From positions 4,836,001-4,900,000 of the forward strand of contig NZ_CP114205.1 in the NCBI RefSeq assembly GCF_027497495.1: DNA of 64,000 nt. Reading direction: 5' to 3'. The notes under the pieces are model-generated. The model did not search any database. It was not told the DNA's origin and saw nothing but the letters and a program-made list of their open reading frames with translations. The position numbers and the translations under genes were made by a program. Below are positions 17,801 through 25,413 of this stretch, piece by piece (the stretch's first letter is position 1; each line of letters opens with the position of its first letter). This stretch comes from Streptomyces tubercidicus. GTDB lineage: Bacteria > Actinomycetota > Actinomycetes > Streptomycetales > Streptomycetaceae.

Positions 17801-19613
17801 CGTAGCCGTACGTCATCAGCAACTGGTCGGAGCCATCGGGAGCCGCGCCGGCCAGGTGGAGGGCGGTGATGCGGCCCTCGTCGGTCGTCAGCAGGAGGCG
17901 GTAGCCGGCGCTGTGGGTGATGGCGGTGGGGGTGCCGTCTTCGGTGTAGTCGAAGGTTTGGTGGTTGCCGCGGCGGTCGGATATCTCGTCGAGGACGGCG
18001 AGGTTTTCGGTGTAGGTGGTGAAGTAGCGGCGGATGCCGGTGTGGGGGTCGGTAAGGAGGTAGTCGCCGTCCGGGGTGAGTTCGAGCGGGGCACCGTCGC
18101 CCTCGGCCGGCAGGGTGGGGACGCCGACGGCGGGGTGGGGGTAGAGGTGGAAATCGCCCTCTTCGCCGATGAGGATGACGCCTTCGGAGTCGATCTCCAG
18201 GCGCTGGTCGACGGTGGACATCCAGGTCGGGCCGAACCAGCGGCCTTGGCGGTAGGACGACTCGAAAGTGCGGGTGAAGGAGAGGGGGAGGCTGCCGGGG
18301 AGGGTGATGTCGGTCTGCGGCAGGATCATGCGGCCGGTGGCCATGTCGATGGGGTCGCTGCCGAAGGTCTTGCACCAGGCGATGCGAGCACGGTCCCAGA
18401 CAGTGATCTTGCCGCCGTTGTTGGCGGCGTGCCGTGCCCAGCCCTTCGTGATGTTCTTCGCTCCGGCCCGTAGACCGCCCTTGGCCAGGCCGCCTGCGCC
18501 CTTGCCACCGAACACGTTGACGACCATCGATGTACCGGCATCCAACGGGTCGCTGCCCCAGCCGGAGCCGAGCATGCCCTTCGCGCTGTCGATGGGGTGG
18601 AGCGGGGCCTGGGCAAGGCCCATGAGGGTGGTGGAGGCGTGCGAGAGGTACTGCCAGGGGTGGGTGATGTTGTAGGGGTCCATCGGGTTGACCGTCCGGA
18701 CCAGCTTGAGGGTCCCGGCTGCGGCCTTGAGGGCACCGCCGGCCAGATGCACGTTCGACAGGAGGAATGCTTCGCCGCCGTCCTTGAGCGCCGCGCCTGC
18801 CAGCTGCGTCAACGCGGGCTTGTCAGGGGCGTGGGCCAGGGCGCTCTTGATGGCGTTACGGGCCCGCCCCGCAGCTTCGTTGCGCTGGGTGCGGGCGTTC
18901 TTGAGCATGTCCTGGGCCGCCTCGCGGCCCTCGGTGCCGGGGTCTTTGAACGCGACCGGCTTCTGCGGCTGGGCGCCCGGGTCCTCGCCCCGGTCGACGG
19001 CGGTGTTGTACGAGTCGACCTTCGCGTTGAAGGTATCGACCTTGGTCTTGTACGCCTCGATGGCCCGCCGGGTGGCCTCCAGCGCCTTGCGATACTTGTC
19101 GATCGCGTCGCCGGCCTTGCCCTGTGCCCAGGACACCGTCTCCGCGTAGGACTTCAGCGCCTTCGAGGCGTCGTCGCAGGCATCGGCGGCGTGCATCCAC
19201 TGCTTGGGATGCATATCGAACGCCTCGCGGAACGCGTCCGCCGCCATGCCGCTCCAGTGCTGGCCCGAGCCGATCTTGCGCATCCCGTCGGCGACCCGGT
19301 CGAAGGCCGTCGAGAAGTCCTTGAGGTGGGACGCCGTCTCGTTGATCTTCTCCACGTCGCCGTGGATGAGCTCCTTGGGGTCTTCCGTCTCGCCCAGTTG
19401 GCGTTCGTCGACGTGGGCTCCCAGGGCGCCGGCAACGTCGGCGCCGGCAGAGCGGACGGCGTGTCCGGCGTCGTCGAGACCGGCCGCCTCCAGGGCGTCA
19501 CCGGTCAGGTCGGCGCCATGCTCGACCAGCTCACCGGCACCGCGTTCGACTGCCCCCGTGAACTTGCTCGCGCCTTCGCCTACGGCGTTGACGGCATCCC
19601 CGACCCAGCTCAC
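14826..19613 (-). CDS. RHS-repeat polymorphic toxin with WXG-like N-terminus and C-terminal nuclease-like tip
   Basis: A 1595-aa protein. Residues 1-240 are helical, with the turn HWSGMAADAF at 119-128 typical of WXG100/LXG proteins sent through type VII secretion. Residues around 420-490 hold the DUF6531 start (DPIDMATGRMILPQTDITLPG), then more than 20 YD/RHS repeats run to the core-closing motif RYISPDPLGL and WIDPLGLD near 1465. RHS cores form a shell that holds the cleaved toxin. The last 130 residues are the variable tip; NGVLWEEKTATG contains an E-x-K pair, suggesting a PD-(D/E)xK-like nuclease (inference). The start is GTG, overlapping the upstream stop by four bases. GC drops in the tip. 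Confidence 0.9.
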   Translation of the reverse strand: MSWVGDAVNAVGEGASKFTGAVERGAGELVEHGADLTGDALEAAGLDDAGHAVRSAGADVAGALGAHVDERQLGETEDPKELIHGDVEKINETASHLKDFSTAFDRVADGMRKIGSGQHWSGMAADAFREAFDMHPKQWMHAADACDDASKALKSYAETVSWAQGKAGDAIDKYRKALEATRRAIEAYKTKVDTFNAKVDSYNTAVDRGEDPGAQPQKPVAFKDPGTEGREAAQDMLKNARTQRNEAAGRARNAIKSALAHAPDKPALTQLAGAALKDGGEAFLLSNVHLAGGALKAAAGTLKLVRTVNPMDPYNITHPWQYLSHASTTLMGLAQAPLHPIDSAKGMLGSGWGSDPLDAGTSMVVNVFGGKGAGGLAKGGLRAGAKNITKGWARHAANNGGKITVWDRARIAWCKTFGSDPIDMATGRMILPQTDITLPGSLPLSFTRTFESSYRQGRWFGPTWMSTVDQRLEIDSEGVILIGEEGDFHLYPHPAVGVPTLPAEGDGAPLELTPDGDYLLTDPHTGIRRYFTTYTENLAVLDEISDRRGNHQTFDYTEDGTPTAITHSAGYRLLLTTDEGRITALHLAGAAPDGSDQLLMTYGYDDAGNLITTTNSSGLPLRFTYDDHGRITSWTDTNNSSYTYVYDDQDRCTSQSGIAGHLRGAFSWGAPDPVTGLRTNLHHNSLGELTTYLVNERHQIIATTDPTGATTRTVRDTKHRVLSTTDPLGRTTHIDYDDEGRPLSVVLPDGSRSTTTYDADGNPLAVTGPDGTTWRHTYNAHGNRTSTTDPAGATTTYTHDERGHIAAVTDALGNTTHLYCDKAGLPISVTDPLGAVTHYRRDAFGRTTSVTDPLGETTHMVWTVEGKLAARIDATGATEEWTYDGEGNRLTHTDAIGQTTRYEYTHFDLLTARTAPDGVRHEFTHDTELRLTQVTNPQGLTWNYAYDGAGRLISETDFDDRVLAYAHDAAGQLASRSNALGEVTTYRRDTLGRITEKNAAGLMTTYTHDTNGNLLQAANPDASVTYTRDVLGLVTTETVNGRTMTFTYDALSRRTSRTTPTGHTTRYTYDAAGNRTAMDVAGHILTFDHDVAGQEHTRAIGDNLALTHTWDPTGRLATRTLTSTGAETVQAPPGVAPAPNLAVNEAMLLHRGYTYRPDGNLSAIEDSHTGRRTFDLDHAGRVTAVHANNWTETYAYDKAGNQTRATWPDRHANPSARGDRTYTGTRVTQAGAIRYEYDSLGRASLRQKTRLSRKPDTWYYTWNTEDRLISVTTPDGTIWRYLYDPSGRRISKQRLATGTSEIAEQTDFTWDGPKIAEQNSHCAGSSQNITLTWDHNGMSPLTQSEIKSTDLSHSPQNIIDRRFFAIITDLVGSPTELVNEGGSLAWRAQSSLWGATTWNTHADGYTPLRFPGQYFDPETQLHYNFHRHYDPATARYISPDPLGLSPAPNPASYVLNPHTWIDPLGLDCDPGDGVTNRHRPPIEGDTNYIVDNPHDWSDTITDIDKIENGVLWEEKTATGQNPNMKVEPWTDKHVLKKLDSYLRARSHLPGWEDSPIGLHFTEPGATPAFRAAVEEAVQTWRGSNPGVDVRIRWNS

Positions 19614-20233
19614 TTGTTCTTACCCCCCTGGCCCTGCGCACCCTTCGGCTCGTGGAACTCCGTCTTGACCTCGCCGGGGTCGTCGAAGGGGTGGCTGGCA
19701 CGCTCGGGGATCGACTGGAAGTCCGAGGCGACTTGGTCAGCCGTCTGCAGCATCTCTGCTTGTGCGTCGATCGAGTCCTTGGATGTCGGATCGAAGTCCG
19801 CGTTCGCGACTTGGGAGAAGGGGTTGTCGGCGCCGATTTCGCTCCAGGAGGTCTTGTGCAGCTGCTCCGCGGTCTTGGACGGGTCGCCCATGGACGCATT
19901 CACCGTCTGCTTCAGCGCGTCCGAGACGTACTGCTCCTGCTCGTAGTACATGCCGGCGGTAATTCCGAGCTTCTTGGAGAATTCGTTGGCGTCCTGCATC
20001 AACGTGCGTACGCCCCAGCCCCAGCGGTCACAGAAGGAGTCGAGCACAGCGGCCAGGCCGTCGTCGCCGCATTCCATGCTGTCCAGGGACAAACGGTCGA
20101 AACCGCGCCCCATTTGGGCCTCCATATCAAAGCCCAGCTCTTTGAGTTCGGCCGTTGCGGCCTTGATGCCCTTGGTGAGCCGCTCAAAAGCCTCGGGTTC
20201 GAGTCGGTAACCGCTTCCGTTGATCAGGCCCAT
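19610..20233 (-). CDS. Helical WXG-type partner of the RHS toxin
   Basis: A 207-aa mostly helical protein (LEPEAFERLTKGIKAATAEL ... FCDRWGWGVRTLMQDANEF) with a W-G turn near residue 72 between two long helices, like the WXG100/ESX helical hairpins. The C-terminal 90 residues are polar, rich in Asp, Ser and Lys, and end in GGKNK. It overlaps the RHS gene by four bases and directly abuts the SseB-like gene, so it is probably the secretion partner or chaperone for the RHS N-terminus. No type VII secretion core gene lies in this window. Confidence 0.75.
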   Translation of the reverse strand: MGLINGSGYRLEPEAFERLTKGIKAATAELKELGFDMEAQMGRGFDRLSLDSMECGDDGLAAVLDSFCDRWGWGVRTLMQDANEFSKKLGITAGMYYEQEQYVSDALKQTVNASMGDPSKTAEQLHKTSWSEIGADNPFSQVANADFDPTSKDSIDAQAEMLQTADQVASDFQSIPERASHPFDDPGEVKTEFHEPKGAQGQGGKNK

Positions 20234-20650
20234 TTATTCTTCCCCTTTGTGCGCTACGTCCGAACTGCCGCCCGTTGGTGCGTCCACCGCTGCGCTGTCC
20301 GGAACGATTCCGGCCACCGGAGGGAAGAGCGCGCCTTGCTCGCTGCCCGCGTCCAGGGCCACCCCCGCAGGGCCCTCGCAGGCAGGAATCAGCACGTCAA
20401 GGACCCGGGCGCCGGACGCGGTCACATACCGCCACTCCGTCCCGGGCTCGCTGCCGCGGGAGAGGGCGAAGCGGGACAGGGCGTCTTCGTCGGTGAACGC
20501 GTACAACCAGCGGATGCCATCCAACTCCGCTGACATGAGGGTGTCGTTGACCGTAGGGATCAAGACATGCGTACGGCGGAATTCCCCCACCAAAGCGGCT
20601 GGATCTGGTTGCCCTGCATGAAGTGCTGCCACCTCGTCGGTCAATGACAT
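20234..20650 (-). CDS. SseB-like domain protein
   Basis: A 138-aa protein. The segments LVGEFRRTHVLIPTV, IRWLYAFTDEDALSRFA and RVLDVLIPACEGPAGVALD match the SseB N-terminal domain, which in actinobacteria is often encoded with WXG100 and polymorphic-toxin genes. The acidic tail is unstructured. It is the first clear gene of the toxin operon, and its stop directly precedes the start of the next gene. The role in secretion or regulation is unknown. Confidence 0.8.
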   Translation of the reverse strand: MSLTDEVAALHAGQPDPAALVGEFRRTHVLIPTVNDTLMSAELDGIRWLYAFTDEDALSRFALSRGSEPGTEWRYVTASGARVLDVLIPACEGPAGVALDAGSEQGALFPPVAGIVPDSAAVDAPTGGSSDVAHKGEE

Positions 20651-20680
20651 ACCGGGCCGGACCCCTCCCCGAGGTTCTGT

Positions 20681-20878
20681 TCAACTACCGAAAGAATTTT
20701 CGCATACGGCACTGACAGCGCCCTTGGTGACACTCGCGGCGAAAACCGGCAGACTGTCCTTTTTGGATTCAACAAAGGGGGTGGGGTGCGTAGTTCGGTT
20801 CGGCCCGGGAGCGGCGGCCTGCGCCTTCCCGTCTTTGCGCGCCGCCGAAAGGGCGCAGTAGTACATGCCGTCGCTCAA
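20681..20878 (-). pseudogene. Possible gene remnant upstream of the RHS operon
   Basis: The frame is open from 20929 to a stop at 20681, but there is no ATG or GTG near its beginning; TTG 20878 is the first usable start (65 aa). The text DCLASKLSDGMYYCALSAAR, with two cysteines, reads like the inside of a secreted or membrane protein rather than a start. It lies 30 bp before the SseB-like gene on the same strand, so it may be the 3' end of a truncated first gene of the operon. It could also be chance. Confidence 0.3.
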
Positions 20879-20929
20879 CTTGCTGGCTAAACAGTCCTGT
20901 TGTCTCGGCGACTCGTCGGGTTCGGCAGG

Positions 20930-21197
20930 TCAGGCCCCGCGACGGTCAGCGCACCGCCCAACGGCGGACGCTGAAGGCGCACTTCCTCTGGACGCGGCGG
21001 TGTCGCCGCAGCCCCTACTCCCGCCCCCACCCGTCGAAACCACGCCAACCGGCCCCGAATGGCCGGGATTCCAGCATTCCGGGGGGCTTCTTCCCGGTAG
21101 GGGGCGCGCTATCGGGGCCGAGCGTGTAGCTTCCCGGGGACAAGCGGCCCGGCCGGGGGGTCGCGCCGGGGCCCGCCGGGGTGGAGGGGGTTGCTCG
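20930..21197. other. Intergenic region before the response regulator
   Basis: No gene seen. TAGCTT at about 21125 is a possible -10 box for the rightward response regulator, and GGAGGGGG at 21183-21190 is its ribosome site. The promoter of the leftward toxin operon probably lies between here and 20650. Confidence 0.4.
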
Positions 21198-21920
21198 ATG
21201 GGCGTGCGGCTCATGGTGGTCGACGATCATCGTCTGCTCGCGGAGGCGCTCGCCTCGGCGCTGAAATTGCGCGGGCACCGGGTGCTGGCGGCGGCCGCGC
21301 CGAGTGCGGGGGCCGCGGAGCTGGTGGTGAGCAGGGCGCCCGAGGTGTGTCTGCTGGGTACCGCGGCGCCGGCCCGGCCCGGGGTGTTCGACCCGGTCGT
21401 ACGGATCAAGAAGGAGCGGCCGCAGGTCGCGGTGGTGGTGCTGGGGCCGGTGCCCAGCCCGCGCGGGATCGCTGCCGCTTTTGCCGCCGGGGCGTCCGGT
21501 TACGTCCGTAACGATGAGCGGATCGAGGGTGTGGAGCGCGCCATGATGAAGGCGCGGGCGGGGGAGTCGGCGGTGTCGCCGCAGCTGTTGCAGCAGGCTT
21601 TCGAGGAGCTGCTGCATCCCGCGGCGCAGCCGGACGACGAGGGGGCGCGGCTGCTGGAGCTGCTCACCCCGCGCGAGGTCGAGGTGCTGATGCGGGTCGC
21701 GGACGGCGAGGACACCCGGCTGATCGCGGCGGGGATGGATATCGCGCCGAGTACGGCGAGGACGCATGTTCAGCGGGTGCTGATGAAGCTGGAGGTCGGC
21801 TCCCGGTTGGAGGCCGCCGCGCTGGCCGCGCGTACGGGGCTGCTGGAGCGGGCGGGCGGCCGGGGCGCGCTCGGTGGGCCGACGGGACCGGAGGACGATC
21901 CGGCGCCGTCGACGCGGTAA
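21198..21920 (+). CDS. Atypical NarL/LuxR-family response regulator lacking the phospho-acceptor Asp
   Basis: A 240-aa protein: receiver domain (about 1-120), then a LuxR-type helix-turn-helix (LLTPREVEVLMRVADGEDTR ... STARTHVQRVLMKL, about 160-225). The acidic pair VVDDHR is kept, but the position of the phosphorylated aspartate reads CLLGTAAP (Gly 54) and the usual Lys region reads GYVRNDE. It is therefore likely phosphorylation-independent. ATG 21198 is chosen for its fit to the receiver start and GGAGGGGG seven bases before. There is no kinase gene beside it. A second regulator of similar build lies beyond the gal genes at 27920. Confidence 0.88.
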   Translation: MGVRLMVVDDHRLLAEALASALKLRGHRVLAAAAPSAGAAELVVSRAPEVCLLGTAAPARPGVFDPVVRIKKERPQVAVVVLGPVPSPRGIAAAFAAGASGYVRNDERIEGVERAMMKARAGESAVSPQLLQQAFEELLHPAAQPDDEGARLLELLTPREVEVLMRVADGEDTRLIAAGMDIAPSTARTHVQRVLMKLEVGSRLEAAALAARTGLLERAGGRGALGGPTGPEDDPAPSTR

Positions 21921-21936
21921 CAGGTAACAGGTAACA
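21916..21936. repeat. Three tandem GGTAACA units across the stop codon
   Basis: GGTAACA occurs three times head to tail (21916, 21923, 21930). The TAA of the first unit is the stop codon of the response regulator, so the repeat places stops in successive frames directly after the gene. Confidence 0.8.
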
Positions 21937-21945
21937 GCGTTCGGT

Positions 21946-22001
21946 GGGTGCCGGGTGCCGGGTGCCGGGTGCCGGGTGCCGGGTGCCGGGTGCCGGGTGC
22001 C
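21946..22001. repeat. Eight tandem GGGTGCC heptamers
   Basis: Eight exact copies of GGGTGCC in a row in the gap after the response regulator and before the convergent small membrane protein gene. Such a microsatellite is prone to slippage. It is not inside a gene. The complement could also favour G-rich structures. Confidence 0.9.
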
Positions 22002-22094
22002 GGGTTGGCGTTGGCCTAGTTGGGCCGACGGGACCGGACGCCCCGGCCCCCGGCACCCGCCGCCCCGGCCCCCCGCCGCCCCACTAACCACGCC

Positions 22095-22394
22095 TCACGC
22101 CCCCCCATCCCCCTCCTCCGCCAGCTCCTCCGCCGTAGGCGGCACCGCGGGGCGCAGCTGCTGCCATATGAGGAAGAAGAGGCCGAGGGCGAGCATGCCC
22201 AGGCCCGTCCAGAGGTTGATGTTGATGTTCTGGGCCTTCTTGAGGTCCGCGTCGGTCGCCATTACGCCGGCGATGGTGACGATGACGCCGTAGACGGCGA
22301 ACAGGCCGCCGATGATGCGCCGTACGTCGAAGAGCCGCGCGGCCGTCGCCGACTCGCGCTCCAGCTCCTCGACTTCGTGCTGGTAGTCACTCAT
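22095..22394 (-). CDS. Small two-helix membrane protein linked to the sodium symporter
   Basis: A 99-aa protein with an N-terminal acidic helix (YQHEVEELERESATAARLFD), RRIIGGLFAVYGVIVTIAG as membrane segment 1 and LWTGLGMLALGLFFLIWQQL as segment 2, and a Pro/Glu-rich tail. I recognise it as a conserved actinobacterial small protein encoded right after a solute:sodium symporter. It starts 28 bp after the symporter stop on the same strand, so it may be a subunit or stabiliser. No function is established that I know of. Confidence 0.85.
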   Translation of the reverse strand: MSDYQHEVEELERESATAARLFDVRRIIGGLFAVYGVIVTIAGVMATDADLKKAQNININLWTGLGMLALGLFFLIWQQLRPAVPPTAEELAEEGDGGA

Positions 22395-22422
22395 GGTGCG
22401 TCAACTCCGCTGTTCAGGCAGG

Positions 22423-24093
22423 TCAGAAGGAGAACGGGACGTAGCAGAGGGCGGCGAGGACGACTGCGCTCCAGCCCAGCAGGGCCGGCTTGCGGTACCA
22501 GGCGTCGTCGCCCTCGGCCGGCAGTTCGGCCATGCCGGGGGACCTCGTGCCGTAGACCAGACCGGCCAGCGATTCGGCGGACTTGGGCTCGGTGCACAGG
22601 GTGACCACGAACATCACGAGCGCGCCGACGATGAAGGCGACGATGGAGGAGACGAAGTTGGCGCCCTGGTCGGAGGGGATCGCGATGATGCCCTGCTTGT
22701 AGAGCCAGAAGTAGTTGACCATCGCGGCCGCGGTGCCGGAGAGCAGCCCCCAGAAGCCGGCCGCGGCGCTGGTCCGCTTCCAGAACATGCCGATGATGAA
22801 GACCACGAACAGGGGCACGTTGAAGAAGGAGAAGAGGGTCTGGAGGTAGTTCATGATGTTGCTGAAGGACGAGGCGATGAAGGCCGTGCCCATGCCGATC
22901 AGCACGCCGACGGCGGTGACGATCCGGCCCGTCTTCAGGTAGTGCGCGTCCTCGCGGCCCTTCTTCAGGTACGCGGCCCAGATGTCGTTGGTGAAGACCG
23001 TGTTGAAGGACGAGACGTTGGCGGCCATACCGGCCATGAAGGCGGCGAGGAGGCCGGTGACGGCGATGCCCAGGACGCCGTTGGGCAGCAGGTCGCGCAT
23101 CAGGACCGGTATCGCGTCGTTGTACTGGAGGCCGTCCTTGGACTTGCCCAGGCTCGGCTCCATGACCAGCGCGATCAGCCCGGGGACGACCACCACCAGC
23201 GGGATGAAGATCTTGGGGAAGGCGGCGATCAGCGGGGTCCGCTTGGCCGCGGAGAGGTTCTTCGCGGACAGCGCGCGCTGCACCTCGGCGAAGTTGGTGG
23301 TCCAGTAGCCGAAGCTCATCACGAAGCCCAGGCCGAGGACGATGGTGAGCCAGTTGGCGCCGAGCGGGTTGCCCTCGCCGATGCCGGTGCCCTTCCAGGC
23401 GGTCAGGAAGGCGTCACCGTGCGAGGAGCTGAGCGAGTCGGTCAGGCCGTCCCAGCCCCCGACGCGCTTGAGGCCGACGATCGTCAGCGGGATCAGCGCG
23501 GCCAGGATGACGAAGAACTGCAGCACCTCGTTGTAGATCGCCGAGGAGAGTCCGCCGATGGTGATGTACGCCAGGACGAAGAAGCCGGCGACGACGATCG
23601 CGATCCACTGCGGCCAGCCGAGCAGCGCCTGCAGCACGATCGCCATGGCGTACAGGTTCACGCCCGCGATCAGCACGGACGAGACGGCGAAGATGACCGA
23701 GCTGAGCAGGTGCGAGGAGGGGCCGAAGCGGTGCAGCAGGAACTCGGGCACCGAGCGGACCTTGGAGCCGTAGTAGAACGGCATCATCACCAGGCCGAGG
23801 AAGACCATCGCCGGGATGGCGCCGATCCAGTACCAGTGGACGGTGTAGGCGCCGTACTGCGCACCGTTGGCGGCCATACCGAGGATTTCGGTGGCGCCGA
23901 GGTTGGCGGCGACGAACGCGAGACCGGTGACCCAGGCAGGCAGTGACCGCCCGGAGAGGAAGAAGTCCAGGCTCGTCTTCACGCTGCGTTTGGCCGCGAA
24001 TCCGATGCCGAGGACGACGATGAAGTAGAGGGCCAGGATCGTGTAATCGAGCCCGTTGGTAGGGAGCCGGAGCCCCTCGGCCAAGGTGATCAT
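22423..24093 (-). CDS. Sodium:solute symporter (SSS family), likely sugar/galactose uptake
   Basis: A 556-aa membrane protein with 13-14 hydrophobic segments. SSS features include DFFLSGRSLPAWVTGLAF, ANLGATEILGMAANGAQYG, YITIGGLSSAIYNEVLQFF (the family signature region) and GFVMSFGYWTTNFAEVQRAL. The sequence resembles vSGLT-type sugar transporters. It is transcribed away from galT-galE-galK with a shared 225-bp regulatory region, which supports galactose or glucose as substrate (inference). ATG 24093 is chosen because the family start (MITLAEGLRLPTNG) fits; an upstream in-frame start adds 12 polar residues. Confidence 0.9.
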   Translation of the reverse strand: MITLAEGLRLPTNGLDYTILALYFIVVLGIGFAAKRSVKTSLDFFLSGRSLPAWVTGLAFVAANLGATEILGMAANGAQYGAYTVHWYWIGAIPAMVFLGLVMMPFYYGSKVRSVPEFLLHRFGPSSHLLSSVIFAVSSVLIAGVNLYAMAIVLQALLGWPQWIAIVVAGFFVLAYITIGGLSSAIYNEVLQFFVILAALIPLTIVGLKRVGGWDGLTDSLSSSHGDAFLTAWKGTGIGEGNPLGANWLTIVLGLGFVMSFGYWTTNFAEVQRALSAKNLSAAKRTPLIAAFPKIFIPLVVVVPGLIALVMEPSLGKSKDGLQYNDAIPVLMRDLLPNGVLGIAVTGLLAAFMAGMAANVSSFNTVFTNDIWAAYLKKGREDAHYLKTGRIVTAVGVLIGMGTAFIASSFSNIMNYLQTLFSFFNVPLFVVFIIGMFWKRTSAAAGFWGLLSGTAAAMVNYFWLYKQGIIAIPSDQGANFVSSIVAFIVGALVMFVVTLCTEPKSAESLAGLVYGTRSPGMAELPAEGDDAWYRKPALLGWSAVVLAALCYVPFSF

Positions 24094-24168
24094 GGTGGGA
24101 ACTCGCTTCTCTGCGCGATCGGAACGCACAGAAAGCTACGCCCGGCTCTTCAGAAACTGAATACTTTT

Positions 24169-24278
24169 GTTTAGTTGAGTTGTTCATTCGTGATGGGGGT
24201 TGTCGATATGTCGCAGATGTCCCCGTGGGCCCGTGATGAGTCGCGCACATTGACGCCGCTGTTTAGTTGTGCTTCATT
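24169..24278. promoter_or_regulatory. Direct repeats in the divergent gal promoter region
   Basis: GTTTAGTTG occurs at 24169-24177 and again at 24261-24269, and each is followed within ten bases by TTCATT. One copy lies by the symporter promoter, the other by the galT promoter. The second is followed by a run of TGTTTG-like units (24278-24295). Such AT-richer repeats in a GC-rich genome are likely binding sites for a gal regulator; direct repeats are also known at the galP1 operator of Streptomyces lividans. Confidence 0.5.
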
Positions 24279-24318
24279 GTGTTTGTTTGTGTTGGGTCGG
24301 CGTGTATGAGGGAGCTCC

Positions 24319-25413
24319 GTGAAGAAGACCACGACCCGGCTGGCGGACGGCCGCGAGCTCATCTACTACGACCTGCGGGACGACGCCGTACGCGGTGAGC
24401 GCGACGCCCGCCCCCTCGACCCCGTCGCCACCGCCGCCGAGATCCGCCACGACCGGCTCCTCGGCGACTCCGTCGCCATCGCCTCCCACCGCCAGGCCCG
24501 CACCTACCACCCCCCGGCCGACGAATGCCCGCTGTGCCCCTCCCGGCACGGCCGGCTCTCCGAGATCCCCGCGCCCGACTACGACGTCGCCGTCTTCGAG
24601 AACCGCTTCCCCTCCCTCGCCGGTGACAGCGGCCGCTGCGAGGTCGTCTGCTTCACCCCCGACCACGACGCCTCGTTCGCCGACCTCACCGAGGAGCAGG
24701 CCGCCCTGGTCCTGGAGGCCTGGACCGACCGCACCGCGGAACTCTCCCAACTCCCGGGCGTGGCACAGGTCTTCTGCTTCGAGAACCGCGGTGCGGAGAT
24801 CGGCGTCACCCTCGGCCATCCGCACGGCCAGATCTACGCGTACCCCTTCATCACCCCGCGCACCGAGCGCATGCTCAGCTCGCTCGCCGCGCACCACGAG
24901 GCCACCGGCCGCAACCTCTTCGACGACATGGTCGCCGACGAGCTGGCCGACGGCCGCCGGATCGTCCTGGACGGCGAGCACTGGGTGGCCTTCGTCCCGT
25001 ACGCCGCCCACTGGCCCTATGAGGTGCACCTCTACCCCAAGCGCCGGGTCCCCGACCTGCTCGCCCTCGACGACGCCGCGCGCACAGAATTCCCGCAGAT
25101 CTACCTGGAAGTCCTGCGGCGCTTCGACCGGATTTTCGTCGGGCGGGACGGTGGGAAAGAAGGGGAGGGGACGAGCCGGGGGCCCCGTACGGCCGACACC
25201 TCCCGTACGCCGTACATCGCCGGCTGGCACCAGGCGCCGCCGCGCGCCGAGCACCGCGGCGATTTCGCCCTTCACCTTGAGCTTTTCACCATCCGACGTA
25301 CTTCCGGCAAGCTGAAGTTTCTCGCGGGTTCCGAATCCGGCATGAACGTGTTCATCAATGACGTGCCGCCGGAGGCCGCGGCCGAGCGACTGCGAGAGGT
25401 AGCGAGCGAGTGA
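24319..25413 (+). CDS. galT: Galactose-1-phosphate uridylyltransferase
   Basis: A 364-aa HIT-superfamily enzyme of the Leloir pathway, exchanging UMP between UDP-glucose and galactose-1-phosphate. ADECPLCPSR has the zinc cysteines and LGHPHGQIYAYPF the active-site His-Pro-His. Other family segments are FENRFPSL and FAPYAAHWPYEVHLYPKR-like text. The start is GTG with GAGGGAGCTCC upstream. A 30-residue Gly/Arg/Ser-rich insert (about 275-303) lies before YIAGWHQAP. The stop overlaps the galE start (GTGA). It is the first gene of a galT-galE-galK operon. Confidence 0.95.
   Translation: MKKTTTRLADGRELIYYDLRDDAVRGERDARPLDPVATAAEIRHDRLLGDSVAIASHRQARTYHPPADECPLCPSRHGRLSEIPAPDYDVAVFENRFPSLAGDSGRCEVVCFTPDHDASFADLTEEQAALVLEAWTDRTAELSQLPGVAQVFCFENRGAEIGVTLGHPHGQIYAYPFITPRTERMLSSLAAHHEATGRNLFDDMVADELADGRRIVLDGEHWVAFVPYAAHWPYEVHLYPKRRVPDLLALDDAARTEFPQIYLEVLRRFDRIFVGRDGGKEGEGTSRGPRTADTSRTPYIAGWHQAPPRAEHRGDFALHLELFTIRRTSGKLKFLAGSESGMNVFINDVPPEAAAERLREVASE

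Noticed and set aside
15200..18300. RHS-repeat DNA as a separate repeat or CRISPR-like array
   Set aside because: The periodicity comes from coding YD/RHS repeats; there are no identical spaced units.
20865..21197. N-terminal extension of the response regulator
   Set aside because: The 111 residues before ATG 21198 are Pro/Arg/Gly-rich and unlike a receiver; the SD site and receiver start fit 21198.
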